Assembly: GCA_036001225.1 (NCBI GenBank)
Contig: DASYUM010000316.1
Location: 1 to 18,596 of the forward strand
Reading direction: 5' to 3'
Length of the DNA stretch: 18,596 nucleotides
DNA from: DASYUM01 sp036001225
Lineage (GTDB): Bacteria > Methylomirabilota > Methylomirabilia > Rokubacteriales > DASRDR01
Below the pieces are notes generated by a model that was given only the letters and a program-made list of their open reading frames with translations, was not told the DNA's origin and did not search any database. The translations under genes and the position numbers were made by a program. Below are positions 6,864 through 13,415 of the stretch, in pieces (positions within the stretch are counted from its first letter, which is position 1; every line of letters starts with the position of its first letter).

Positions 6864-7909
6864 TTCTGATACTTCAGGGCGTCGTAGATCTCCTTGTTCC
6901 AGCGCTCGACCCAGGCGCCGCGCGCCCGGGCCAGGTGGTCCTCGTCGGGGAAGCGGAGGCGGCCGATGGCCTCGGCGCCGACGGCGACCCGTCCGGCATA
7001 CTCGGGCGGCAACGTCACCTCGCGGTTGGTCGGCGTGTAGTAGATCTTTCGCGCCCACGCCTCTTGCTGGGGCGCGTCGAGATAGAAGTTGACGAACTCG
7101 TAGGCCAGCGCCTTGTTGCGCGCGCTCTTCGGCACCCCGAACGCATTGCTGATGGCGAGCGTCCCTTCCTTGGGAATGACCGCGCCGAGGGGCAGGCCCT
7201 GGTCGATCATGAGCTGGGCGCGCCCACTCCAGTAGGGCGCCAGCCAGACGTCCTCACGCTGGAAGTAGGGGACGTACTGGGGCGAGAGGGTCAGCCAGGC
7301 CCCCACATTCGGCACCAGCTCGCGGATCTTGGCGAAGCCGCCGTCGATCCGCTTCTCGTCGCCGCCGGCCATGTAGGCGGCGACCAGCAGGAGGTAGAGG
7401 CCCTTGCCCTCCGAGACGTGAGAGATGGCGACCTTGCCCTTGTAGCGGGGATCCCACAGGACCGCCCAGGAGTCGGGGGCCGGCTTCACCCGGTCCCGGT
7501 TGTAGAGGAGGATCAGCGGGTCTACCGAGGTGATCGGCCCCCAGCCCTGGCCTTCCCGCTGGGCGAAGTCGTAGAGGCGCGGCAGGTTGGGCACCTGGGT
7601 GGGCGCGATCGGCTCCATGAGTCCCTCGCGGCCGGCGGCGAGGAGGTCGTAGCCGGTGAACACGGTGACGTCGTAGATGTAGGCGTCCCGGCTCGCCCGC
7701 AGCTTGGCCAGCTTCTGGGCCGAGCTGCCGGTGGCATCGTAGACCACCTTGGCGTTGAGGCGCTTCTCGAACGGCTCGATGACGAGCTTCTTCATGAGCT
7801 CGCCGTAATCGCCACCGTAGCCCGAGAAGACGATCTCCCGCGGCTGGGCCGCCGCCGATCCGGCCGCCATCGCGAGCGCCAGAGCCGCCAGAACCCGCAC
7901 CGTCCGCAT
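6860..7909 (-). CDS. ABC transporter substrate-binding protein, PotD-like (family 1/8)
   Basis: A 349-residue periplasmic binding protein. The start is ATG 7909, because AAGGAGG lies 5 nt before it; an ATG at 7924 overlaps the upstream stop and lies before that ribosome-binding site. The signal peptide (MRTVRVLAALALAMAAGSAA, cleaved around AAAQP) is followed by REIVFSGYGGDYGELMKK, VVYDATGSSAQKLAKLRASR, a DVTVFTGYD block, and DPLILLYNRDRV. KGKVAISHVSEGKG and SNAFGVPKSARNKALAYEFV follow. The pattern matches PotD/AfuA-like proteins that bind polyamines, amino acids or small organic ligands. It lies 11 nt downstream of the RraA-like gene in the same operon. The ligand cannot be identified. Confidence 0.93.
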   Translation of the reverse strand: MRTVRVLAALALAMAAGSAAAQPREIVFSGYGGDYGELMKKLVIEPFEKRLNAKVVYDATGSSAQKLAKLRASRDAYIYDVTVFTGYDLLAAGREGLMEPIAPTQVPNLPRLYDFAQREGQGWGPITSVDPLILLYNRDRVKPAPDSWAVLWDPRYKGKVAISHVSEGKGLYLLLVAAYMAGGDEKRIDGGFAKIRELVPNVGAWLTLSPQYVPYFQREDVWLAPYWSGRAQLMIDQGLPLGAVIPKEGTLAISNAFGVPKSARNKALAYEFVNFYLDAPQQEAWARKIYYTPTNREVTLPPEYAGRVAVGAEAIGRLRFPDEDHLARARGAWVERWNKEIYDALKYQK

Positions 7910-7920
7910 GCGCGCCTCCT

Positions 7921-8553
7921 TCATCCGGCGCCGGTGATCAGCCGACGGAAGTCGAGCAGGTCCACCAGGAGCTTCCCCTCCCCGATCTGGCGCACGAGGT
8001 CCGCATCGCGCTGGACAATGGCCTCCGCGCGCTCGGCGACCGCCAGGGCCTGCTCGCGGGGGATGACGGCCACCCCGTCGGCGTCGGCCACCACGATGTC
8101 ATCGGGATGCACCGGCACGCCTGCGCAGGCGATCGGAATCTGGGTGAACCCGACCCGACGGTTGGTACCGACCCGGGGAGTGACGGAGCCGGCGAAGACC
8201 GGGAAGCCGAGGGCAGCGATCTCCGCCGTGTCGCGGACGGGCCCGTCGGTGATGAACCCCCGGATCCCGCGGACCATCGCCTGCTGGGTCATCACCTCGC
8301 CCCACAGCGCGCCCCGCGTGTCCCCCTCGTCGTCGGCCACCAGCACCACGCCGGCCGGGGCCTCCATGAGGGCCTTGTGGACGGTGATGATGCTGCCCGG
8401 ATAGCACTTGACCGTGAATGCCGGCCCCACCAGTCGGACGTGGGGCGTGACCGGCCGCACGCCGGCGGCGAGCACGCCGATCGAGCCCAGGGCGTCGCTG
8501 AGGGCCCCGGTGTGGATCTTCCCCAGGCGATCGCGGAGCGCCGGGTCCAGCAT
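7921..8553 (-). CDS. RraA-like family protein (HMG/CHA aldolase / oxaloacetate decarboxylase fold)
   Basis: A 210-residue protein of the RraA/MenG-like family. Despite the historic annotation, many members are metal-dependent 4-hydroxy-4-methyl-2-oxoglutarate aldolases or oxaloacetate decarboxylases rather than RNase E inhibitors. Visible blocks are TGALSDALG near residue 15, VGPAFTVKCYPG, GALWGEV near 81-87, the metal/substrate motif DGPVRD with R107-D108, PVFAGSVTPRVGTNRRVGF, and HPDDIVVADADGVAVIP. The ATG shares its A with the upstream stop (TGATG), so translation is coupled. Its position ahead of the PotD-like importer suggests it acts on, or downstream of, the imported compound; that is inference. 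Confidence 0.9.
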   Translation of the reverse strand: MLDPALRDRLGKIHTGALSDALGSIGVLAAGVRPVTPHVRLVGPAFTVKCYPGSIITVHKALMEAPAGVVLVADDEGDTRGALWGEVMTQQAMVRGIRGFITDGPVRDTAEIAALGFPVFAGSVTPRVGTNRRVGFTQIPIACAGVPVHPDDIVVADADGVAVIPREQALAVAERAEAIVQRDADLVRQIGEGKLLVDLLDFRRLITGAG

Positions 8554-8951
8554 CAGAACCCCGCGATGGCGAGGTAGAGGACGCCGGCGAAGAGGATGAT
8601 GGCGACGGTGTAGAGCAGCACCGTGCCGAGCCGCTCTTCCCACCCGCGGTCGTCGGCGCCCGCCCCGAGCTCGGGCAGCGTCCGCACCAGCTCGTGCAGC
8701 TCGCGGTCGTCGAGGGCGGCCAGCCGCGCCCGCACGGCCTCGCGGCTGAGCCCGAGCGCCTCCAGCCTGGACCCGGCCACCCGGGATTCGAGGAGACGCA
8801 CGAGGCGCGTCATCTCGACCTCCCCGGCCACCGGCTCGACGAAGCCGGGCGGGATCGGCGCTGCCGTCGCCACCGACGCCGCCGCCAGCACGATGACCAG
8901 CGCGACCACGCCCGATGGCCGCGGGTACCGGCGCCGCCCCCCGCTGCTCAT
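8553..8951 (-). CDS. Small membrane-anchored protein, resembles PA2779 family
   Basis: A 132-residue protein. A basic N-terminus leads into a hydrophobic signal or anchor segment (SGVVALVIVLAAASVATAA, about residues 13-31). A helical middle follows, with LESRVAGSRLEALGLSREAV and ARLAALDDRELHELVRTLPE. A C-terminal helix (TVLLYTVAIILFAGVLYLAI) ends at the terminus. This layout of leader, charged ALGLS/LDDREL helices and C-terminal hydrophobic anchor recalls PA2779-type small proteins, whose function is unknown to me. The ATG at 8951 has a TATACT box 7 nt upstream, so this is the first gene of the six-gene operon and its transcript is probably leaderless. It overlaps the RraA-like start by 1 nt. 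Family assignment is tentative; gene reality is well supported by the context. Confidence 0.7.
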   Translation of the reverse strand: MSSGGRRRYPRPSGVVALVIVLAAASVATAAPIPPGFVEPVAGEVEMTRLVRLLESRVAGSRLEALGLSREAVRARLAALDDRELHELVRTLPELGAGADDRGWEERLGTVLLYTVAIILFAGVLYLAIAGF

Positions 8952-8958
8952 GCTCCGC

Positions 8959-8964
8959 AGTATA
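8959..8964 (-). promoter_or_regulatory. -10 box for the six-gene transporter operon
   Basis: TATACT on the minus strand ends 7 nt before the ATG at 8951, which would place the transcript start at or next to the start codon. No convincing -35 hexamer is spaced 16-18 nt upstream. GGAG lies too close to the ATG for a usual ribosome-binding site. The box lies back-to-back with the promoter of the threonine ammonia-lyase gene. Confidence 0.55.
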
Positions 8965-8987
8965 GCCCGGAGGGCGAGCCGGGCGCA

Positions 8988-9016
8988 TTGACAGCCCGGG
9001 CGGCGTTCGCTACGGT
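8988..9016 (+). promoter_or_regulatory. Promoter of the threonine ammonia-lyase gene
   Basis: A perfect -35 box TTGACA (8988-8993) is followed by a 17-bp spacer and TACGGT (9011-9016), then 6 nt to the GTG start codon at 9023. Transcription would begin at about the first base of the gene, giving a leaderless mRNA. No Shine-Dalgarno sequence is present, which agrees. Confidence 0.7.
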
Positions 9017-9022
9017 GCCTGC

Positions 9023-10249
9023 GTGATCGGTATCGCCGACGTCGAAGCCGCCCGCGCACGCATCCGGGACGCCATCTACTGCTCGCCGTGTCCCGCCTCG
9101 GAGACGTTGGGCGAGCTGACCGGCACCCGCTGCCACGTCAAGCTCGAGAACCTCCAGATGACCGGCTCCTTCAAGGAGCGCGGCGCGCTCTCGAAGCTCC
9201 TCACCCTGAACGCCGAGGAGCGCGCCCGCGGGGTCATCGCGGCCAGCGCCGGCAACCACGGGCTGGCCGTCGCCTACCACGCCGAGCGCCTCGGCATCGC
9301 CGCCACCATCGTGATGCCCGAGTGGGCCCCGCTCATCAAGGTGACCCAGTGCCGGCGTCACGGCGCGACCGTCGTCCTGGCCGGCCAGGACTACGACGAG
9401 GCGTACGCCGGAGCCCGCCGCCGGGAGGCCGAGACCGGCGCCGTCTTCGTCCATCCGTTCGACGACCCGGCCGTCATCGCCGGCCAGGGTACGCTCGGGC
9501 TCGAGCTGGTCGACCAGGTCCCCGACCTCGACGCCGTCATCGTGCCGGTGGGCGGCGGCGGCCTCATCGGGGGCGTGGCGGTGGCGGTGAAGGCGCGCCG
9601 CCCGGCCGTCGAGGTGATCGGCGTCCAGGCCGCCGCGCTGGCGGCGATGCGCGCGGCGCTCGAGCAGGGCGGGCCGGCCGCCCTCGGCCCGGCCCCGACG
9701 ATCGCCGACGGGATCGCCGTCCGCCGGGTGGGGGCGCTCACCTACGAGCTGTGCCGGCGCTACGTGGACGACGTGGTGGCGGTGGACGAGGCGGAGATCG
9801 CCAACGCCATCCTGCTGCTCCTCGAGATCGAGAAGACGGTCGTCGAGGGGGCGGGCGCGACCACGCTGGCCGCGCTCCTCAACAAGAAGATCGCGCTGGC
9901 CGGCAAGCGGGTCGTCCTCGTCCTCTCCGGGGGGAACATCGACGTCAACATCGTCTCCCGTGTGATCGAGCGGGGGCTGGTGAAGGACGGCCGGCTGGTG
10001 CGCCTGGCCGTGCTCCTCACCGACCGGCCGGGCGCGCTGGCCCGCCTCACGGCGGTGGTCGCCGCTCAGCGGGCCAACGTCCTCGACATCGGTCACAACC
10101 GCGCCTTCACCGCCGCCGCCATCGGCCAGACCGAGGTCGTGCTCACGCTGGAGACCTCGGGGCGAGAGCACATCGACGCCGTCGTGGCCGCGGTGCGCGC
10201 GGCCGGCTACGTGGTCGAGGAGCTGACCGCCGGCGGGCGCCGCGGCTGA
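9023..10249 (+). CDS. ilvA: Threonine ammonia-lyase (threonine dehydratase) with C-terminal ACT domain
   Basis: A 408-residue PLP enzyme that converts threonine (often serine too) to 2-oxobutanoate and ammonia in the cytoplasm. TGSFKERGA carries the PLP lysine K51. SAGNHG (residues 75-80), the phosphate-binding GGGG at 177-180, and SGGN at 302-305 complete the fold-type II site. An ACT domain follows from about residue 325 (VRLAVLLTDRPGALARLTAV), as in the single-ACT, roughly 400-residue form called IlvA or TdcB in databases. The GTG start fits the family N-terminus and lies 6 nt after the -10 box. It is monocistronic, with tandem palindromic repeats directly after the stop. Whether it serves isoleucine synthesis or threonine breakdown cannot be told from sequence alone. 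Confidence 0.93.
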   Translation: MIGIADVEAARARIRDAIYCSPCPASETLGELTGTRCHVKLENLQMTGSFKERGALSKLLTLNAEERARGVIAASAGNHGLAVAYHAERLGIAATIVMPEWAPLIKVTQCRRHGATVVLAGQDYDEAYAGARRREAETGAVFVHPFDDPAVIAGQGTLGLELVDQVPDLDAVIVPVGGGGLIGGVAVAVKARRPAVEVIGVQAAALAAMRAALEQGGPAALGPAPTIADGIAVRRVGALTYELCRRYVDDVVAVDEAEIANAILLLLEIEKTVVEGAGATTLAALLNKKIALAGKRVVLVLSGGNIDVNIVSRVIERGLVKDGRLVRLAVLLTDRPGALARLTAVVAAQRANVLDIGHNRAFTAAAIGQTEVVLTLETSGREHIDAVVAAVRAAGYVVEELTAGGRRG

Positions 10250-10254
10250 GGAAT

Positions 10255-10374
10255 TTTTGGGATCGCGCGCCCCGGCCGGCGGGGCCCCAGCCCCGCGACG
10301 GCCGACGGCGCGACTTTTGGGATCGCGCGCCTCGGCCGGCGGGGCCCCAGCCCCGCGACGGCCGGCGGCGCGCA
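10255..10374. repeat. Two tandem copies of the 60-bp palindromic repeat
   Basis: The units repeat with an exact 60-bp period: 10261-10310 and 10321-10370 differ at only two of 50 bases. Each unit begins with TTTTGGGATCGCGCGCC, has the core hairpin CGGGGC-CCCA-GCCCCG, and ends in a GGCGGCGCGC-like arm. The pair fills the space between the threonine ammonia-lyase stop and the acyltransferase 3' end, two convergent genes. A third, diverged copy lies inside the HNH gene. Several reading frames through the unit are open. It may serve as a terminator or as a mobile miniature element. Confidence 0.85.
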
Positions 10375-10375
10375 T

Positions 10376-10413
10376 TCACCCTGCCCTCTCCCCCGCCGCG
10401 GGCGAGGGGGAGA
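10376..10413. repeat. CCCTCTCCCC-type palindromic repeat, copy c
   Basis: The arms GCCCTCTCCCCC and GGGGGAGAG flank a GCCGCGGGC core. It directly follows the tandem 60-bp repeats and supplies the stop codon and C-terminal codons of the acyltransferase gene. Confidence 0.65.
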
Positions 10414-11029
10414 GCGCGGAGGCGATCCGGTCCCGCACCAGCTCGGCCAAGAGCTCCGGTCGGGCCTTGCGATCCGCGGTCGGCGGCAAGTCCTTGGCCG
10501 TGACCGGCGGGTGGTAGGTGATGGTGATCCGGCCCGGCCGCGGCAGCCGGCGGTGGACCGGCCACGCCTCGAAGCCCCCGGCGATCGAGACCGGCACCAC
10601 TGGCGCCCCGGTCTGGAGCGCGATCCGGAAGGCGCCCGGCCGGAACGGCTGCAAGTGACCGTCGGGCGAACGGCCGCCCTCGGGGAAGATCACCAGCGGC
10701 TCCCCCGCTCGCAGCACCCGGATCGCCGTCCGGACGGCCGGGCGGTCCACCTCGTCCTCCCGGACCGGGAATGCGCGGCACCAGCGGATCATCGGTCCGA
10801 GGCCGCGGACGCGCAAGAACGGTTCGAGGGTCATGTAGTGGAGCGGCCGGTGGATCGGGATGGTGATCAGGACGGGGTCCATGAAGGAGACGTGGTTGGG
10901 GGCGATGAGGACCGCCCCCGTCAGCGGCACGTGGGCGACCCCTTCGAACCGGATTCGGAAGAGCATGCGGGCCGTGAGCCACACGAACGGCCGGCACACC
11001 TCGAAAAACCAGAGCGGAGCGTGTGGCAC
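10376..11029 (-). CDS. plsC: 1-acyl-sn-glycerol-3-phosphate acyltransferase (PlsC family)
   Basis: A 217-residue membrane-associated acyltransferase of phospholipid synthesis. The HX4D catalytic motif appears as NHVSFMDP (H46 and D51 from this start), and the phosphate-binding block is VIFPEGGRSPDG (FPEGGRS at about 115-121). PVVPVSIAGG and ITITYHPPV follow in normal order. The N-terminal hydrophobic segment is short (PLWFFEVCRPFVWLTARMLF). GTG 11029 is preferred over TTG 11065 because the TTG forms part of a good -35 box. The last dozen residues (SPSPAAGERAG) and the stop codon are encoded by a CCCTCTCCCC-type palindrome. It is transcribed divergently from the GDPD-like gene. Specificity for lysophosphatidate versus another acyl acceptor is assumed from the family. 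Confidence 0.9.
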   Translation of the reverse strand: MPHAPLWFFEVCRPFVWLTARMLFRIRFEGVAHVPLTGAVLIAPNHVSFMDPVLITIPIHRPLHYMTLEPFLRVRGLGPMIRWCRAFPVREDEVDRPAVRTAIRVLRAGEPLVIFPEGGRSPDGHLQPFRPGAFRIALQTGAPVVPVSIAGGFEAWPVHRRLPRPGRITITYHPPVTAKDLPPTADRKARPELLAELVRDRIASALSPSPAAGERAG

Positions 11030-11035
11030 GGTGTA

Positions 11036-11065
11036 ATCTTGGCACGGGCCCGCGCGCGGTGACAA
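11036..11065 (-). promoter_or_regulatory. Promoter of the PlsC-type gene
   Basis: The minus strand carries TTGTCA (11065-11060, 5 of 6 to the -35 consensus), an 18-bp spacer and CAAGAT (11041-11036). Six nt later comes the GTG at 11029, the same -10-to-start distance as in the threonine ammonia-lyase promoter. This again predicts a leaderless transcript. Confidence 0.5.
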
Positions 11066-11829
11066 CGACCCGGCGCGCCCCGCCGCTGCTGATCGCCTGG
11101 CGCGGCGCGACCGCGGTTGCCCCCGCCCACACCATTCCCGCCTACGAGGCGGCGATCGCCATGGGTGCCGACGCGCTCGGCCTCGAGGTCCACGTCTCGG
11201 CTGACGACCAGCTCGTCGTCATCGGGAATCCCCGGCTCGAACGCATCACCGATGGCCGCGGCGCCGTCCGCGAGCACACCGCCCGCGAGTTGAAGCGGCT
11301 CGACGCCGGCGGCTGGTTCGGGCGCCGGTTTCGGGGCCAGCGGCTCCAGACGCTGAGCGAAGTCCTCGAGCGCTTCCGCGAGCGCGTCGGCTTCGCCGTC
11401 GTCCTCCCGGGCGGCTCCACTCTGTTCCCGGGGATCGAGGAGCGGCTGCTCACGCTCCTCCAGATCTACGCGGTGGGCGAGCGGACGCTGATCGCCTCTG
11501 TCGATCACCACGCCCTCCGCAAGTGCCACGACCTCGACCCCGAGACGCCGACCGTGGCGCTGGTGGCCGGCCGCGTGCTGGCGCCGGCCGCGCTGGCCCC
11601 GCCCGGCGTCCTGCGCGGCGTCGGGATGCCGGCCGGCCTCGCGACGGCCGCGGACGTCGCGGCGGCGCGGGACGCCGGGCTCGACTGCTATGTCGGCGTG
11701 GTGGACGAGCCGGCGATCGCCCGCGAACTGGCGGCCTGGGGGGTGGCCGGGATCGCCACCGAGCACCCTGACCGGCTGCGCCCCGTCCTCATGAGCGTTC
11801 CCTCTCCCCTCGGGGGAGACCCGTCGTGA
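11059..11829 (+). CDS. Glycerophosphodiester phosphodiesterase-like protein with catalytic residues replaced
   Basis: A 256-residue protein (GTG 11059; an in-frame GTG at 11023 is possible) that follows the GDPD TIM-barrel: IAWRGATAVAPAHTIPAYE, GADALGLEVHVSADDQLVVI, RLERITDGRGAVREHT, LDAGGWF, LQTLSEVLERF, and a final WGVAGIATEHPDRL. Active GDPDs read AHRG, APENT, IExDVH, HDD and IEIK. Here these are AWRG (W14), APAHT (A23), LGLEVH (G41, E43), GNP (G56) and VVLPG. The usual catalytic histidines and metal-binding acids are therefore all gone, although the frame and fold blocks are intact. It is probably a pseudoenzyme or an enzyme of new chemistry. The C-terminus (VPSPLGGDPS) comes from a dispersed palindrome. 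The stop overlaps the amidohydrolase start (GTGA). Confidence 0.82.
   Translation: MTTTRRAPPLLIAWRGATAVAPAHTIPAYEAAIAMGADALGLEVHVSADDQLVVIGNPRLERITDGRGAVREHTARELKRLDAGGWFGRRFRGQRLQTLSEVLERFRERVGFAVVLPGGSTLFPGIEERLLTLLQIYAVGERTLIASVDHHALRKCHDLDPETPTVALVAGRVLAPAALAPPGVLRGVGMPAGLATAADVAAARDAGLDCYVGVVDEPAIARELAAWGVAGIATEHPDRLRPVLMSVPSPLGGDPS
11800..11820. repeat. CCCTCTCCCC-type palindromic repeat, copy d (short)
   Basis: CCCTCTCCCCTCGGGGGAGA forms the last codons of the GDPD-like gene, just before its overlap with the amidohydrolase gene. It is shorter than copies b and c. Confidence 0.5.
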
Positions 11830-13187
11830 TCCTGATCGAGCACGGCACCATCATTACCGTCGACCGCGAGCGACGGATCCTCGCCGACGGCTCCATCCTC
11901 GTGGAGGGGCGCGACATCGTGCAGGTCGGGCCCGCCCGCGACGTCCGCCCGCCGCGGCCGCCCGACCGGGTGATCGACGCCGGCCGCGCGGTGGTGCTGC
12001 CGGGCTTCGTGGACACCCACATCCACCTCTCCGAGCACGTGAACCGCGGCCTGCTCCTCGACGACGTCCCGGTGGACCGGTACCTGCCCGACTGGCTGCT
12101 GCCGCTCTACTCGGTGATCACGCCCGAAGAGGAGCAGGCCTCGGCACTCCTCGCCTGCCTGGAGATGCTGCGCACCGGCACCACCACCTTCTGCGAAGCC
12201 GGCACCCTCTTCGACGTCGCCGCGGTGGCTGACGCCGTCGAGCAGATCGGCGTGCGGGCCGTTCTCGGCCGCTGGACCTGGGACCTCGTCGAGGGGCCAG
12301 GCCGGCTCACCCAGACCACGGCCGAGGGACTCCGCGCCAACGAGGCGATGCTCGCCGAGGTTCACGGGCGGGCGGGCGGGCGCATCCAGGCGTGGCCGCT
12401 CCTTCTCGGCTTCGGCACCTGCTCGGAGGCGCTCGTCCGGGGCGCCAAGGCGCTCGCCGACCGCCACGGCGTCGGCTGGGGCATGATGCAGTTCGCCTCC
12501 CACCCCGCGCGCCAGACCGCCGACCGCCTCCCGCTGGCCACCCTGGACGCCTGGGGCGTCCTGGCGCCCACCACCAAGCTCGCCCACATGGTGTACGTGG
12601 ACGACGCCGATGTCGCGCTGCTGGCCCGGCGCGGGGTGAAGATCTCCCACTGCCCGTCGGCCGGGCTCAAGCACACCAAAGGGCTGGCCGCCCACGGCCG
12701 CTTCGTCGAGATGCTCGATCGCGGCGTGTGCGTGTCGCTGGGCGGCGACAGTGGCAACGGCTCCAATCACTTCGACATGCTGCGGCTCATGTACCTGGTG
12801 GCGACGATCTACAAGGACAGCCGCCTCGACGTCGGCGTCATGCCGCCTGAACGGGCGCTCGAGATGGCGACGATCCGGGGGGCGGAAGCGCTGGGGCTCG
12901 CCGGCGAGATCGGATCGATCGAGGCCGGCAAGCGGGCCGATCTGGTCCTCTTCGATCTCGACACGCCGGAGTGGCGGCCGCTCCTGAACCCGCTGAACAA
13001 CCTCGTCTACGCGGCGACCGGGGCCAGCGTCAAGACCGTGCTGATCGACGGCCGTGTCGTCCTCGACGCGGGGCGCGTGACCACCGTGGACGAGCGGGCG
13101 ATCTACGACCGGGTGGAGGCGCTGGCCCGCGCCCAGATCGCCCGGGCAGGCCTGACCATCGAGACGAAGTGGCCGCTGATGCGCTGA
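11826..13187 (+). CDS. Amidohydrolase family protein (TrzA/AtzB/deaminase-like)
   Basis: A 453-residue metal-dependent hydrolase of the ATZ/TRZ cytosine-deaminase-like group. The GTG overlaps the preceding stop as GTGA. The N-terminal strand IEHGTIITVD leads to GFVDTHIHLSEH with metal ligands H65 and H67. LAHMVYVDD carries H254, SLGGDSGNGSNHFDM carries D308, and GSIEAGKRADLVLFDLD is the family C-terminal block. The third ligand region reads FASHPARQ: H226 fits the histidine of the usual HxxE, but R229 occupies the catalytic glutamate position by my alignment by eye. Family members hydrolyse C-N or C-Cl bonds of triazines, guanine, methylthioadenosine and related compounds; the substrate here is unknown. 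It is co-translated with the GDPD-like protein. Confidence 0.9.
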   Translation: MILIEHGTIITVDRERRILADGSILVEGRDIVQVGPARDVRPPRPPDRVIDAGRAVVLPGFVDTHIHLSEHVNRGLLLDDVPVDRYLPDWLLPLYSVITPEEEQASALLACLEMLRTGTTTFCEAGTLFDVAAVADAVEQIGVRAVLGRWTWDLVEGPGRLTQTTAEGLRANEAMLAEVHGRAGGRIQAWPLLLGFGTCSEALVRGAKALADRHGVGWGMMQFASHPARQTADRLPLATLDAWGVLAPTTKLAHMVYVDDADVALLARRGVKISHCPSAGLKHTKGLAAHGRFVEMLDRGVCVSLGGDSGNGSNHFDMLRLMYLVATIYKDSRLDVGVMPPERALEMATIRGAEALGLAGEIGSIEAGKRADLVLFDLDTPEWRPLLNPLNNLVYAATGASVKTVLIDGRVVLDAGRVTTVDERAIYDRVEALARAQIARAGLTIETKWPLMR

Positions 13188-13260
13188 AGGTGTCCTCTCC
13201 CCTCGCGGAAGACAGGGCAGATCGCGACGAACGCTGAGGCGCGAGTCGTCACCGGTCTGC
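13188..13260. other. Intergenic remainder with a partial CCCTCTCCCC-type element
   Basis: TCCTCTCCCCTCGCGGAAGAC at 13193-13213 is a half copy of the dispersed palindrome, directly behind the amidohydrolase stop. The rest up to 13260 shows no T-rich terminator and no gene. Confidence 0.4.
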
Positions 13261-13398
13261 TCAGGGCTGCGGCACCCCCGGCAGCCCGAGGGGAAGCCCC
13301 AGCCCCCAGAGATCCAGCCCCGCGCCCACCGGCGTGGTGATCCGCCGGCCCCAGCCCACGGTCTTCTCGACGAACATCACGACGGCCAGGGCCCGCAT
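13261..13398 (-). pseudogene. Remnant of a DUF2182-like membrane protein (C-terminal fragment)
   Basis: On the minus strand, the segment from ATG 13398 to the stop at 13261 encodes 45 residues beginning MRALAVVMFVEKTVGWGRR and then ITTPVGAGLDLWGLGLPLGL. This resembles the C-terminus of DUF2182 predicted metal-binding membrane proteins, where a MNxxWM-like helix is followed by EKxxPWGRxxxxxxGxxL. The rest of that roughly 250-residue family is missing; the response-regulator gene occupies the place where it should be. The resemblance comes from memory of the family pattern and is moderate. Confidence 0.45.
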
Positions 13399-13415
13399 CA
13401 CCCCATGGAGCGCGG

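Noticed and set aside
10255..10374. CRISPR array
   Set aside because: There are only two units, directly adjacent, with no unique spacers between them.
11030..11065. TTG start extending the PlsC-type gene
   Set aside because: The TTG is part of a TTGTCA -35 box, and the GTG at 11029 gives the normal family N-terminus at the right distance from the -10 box.
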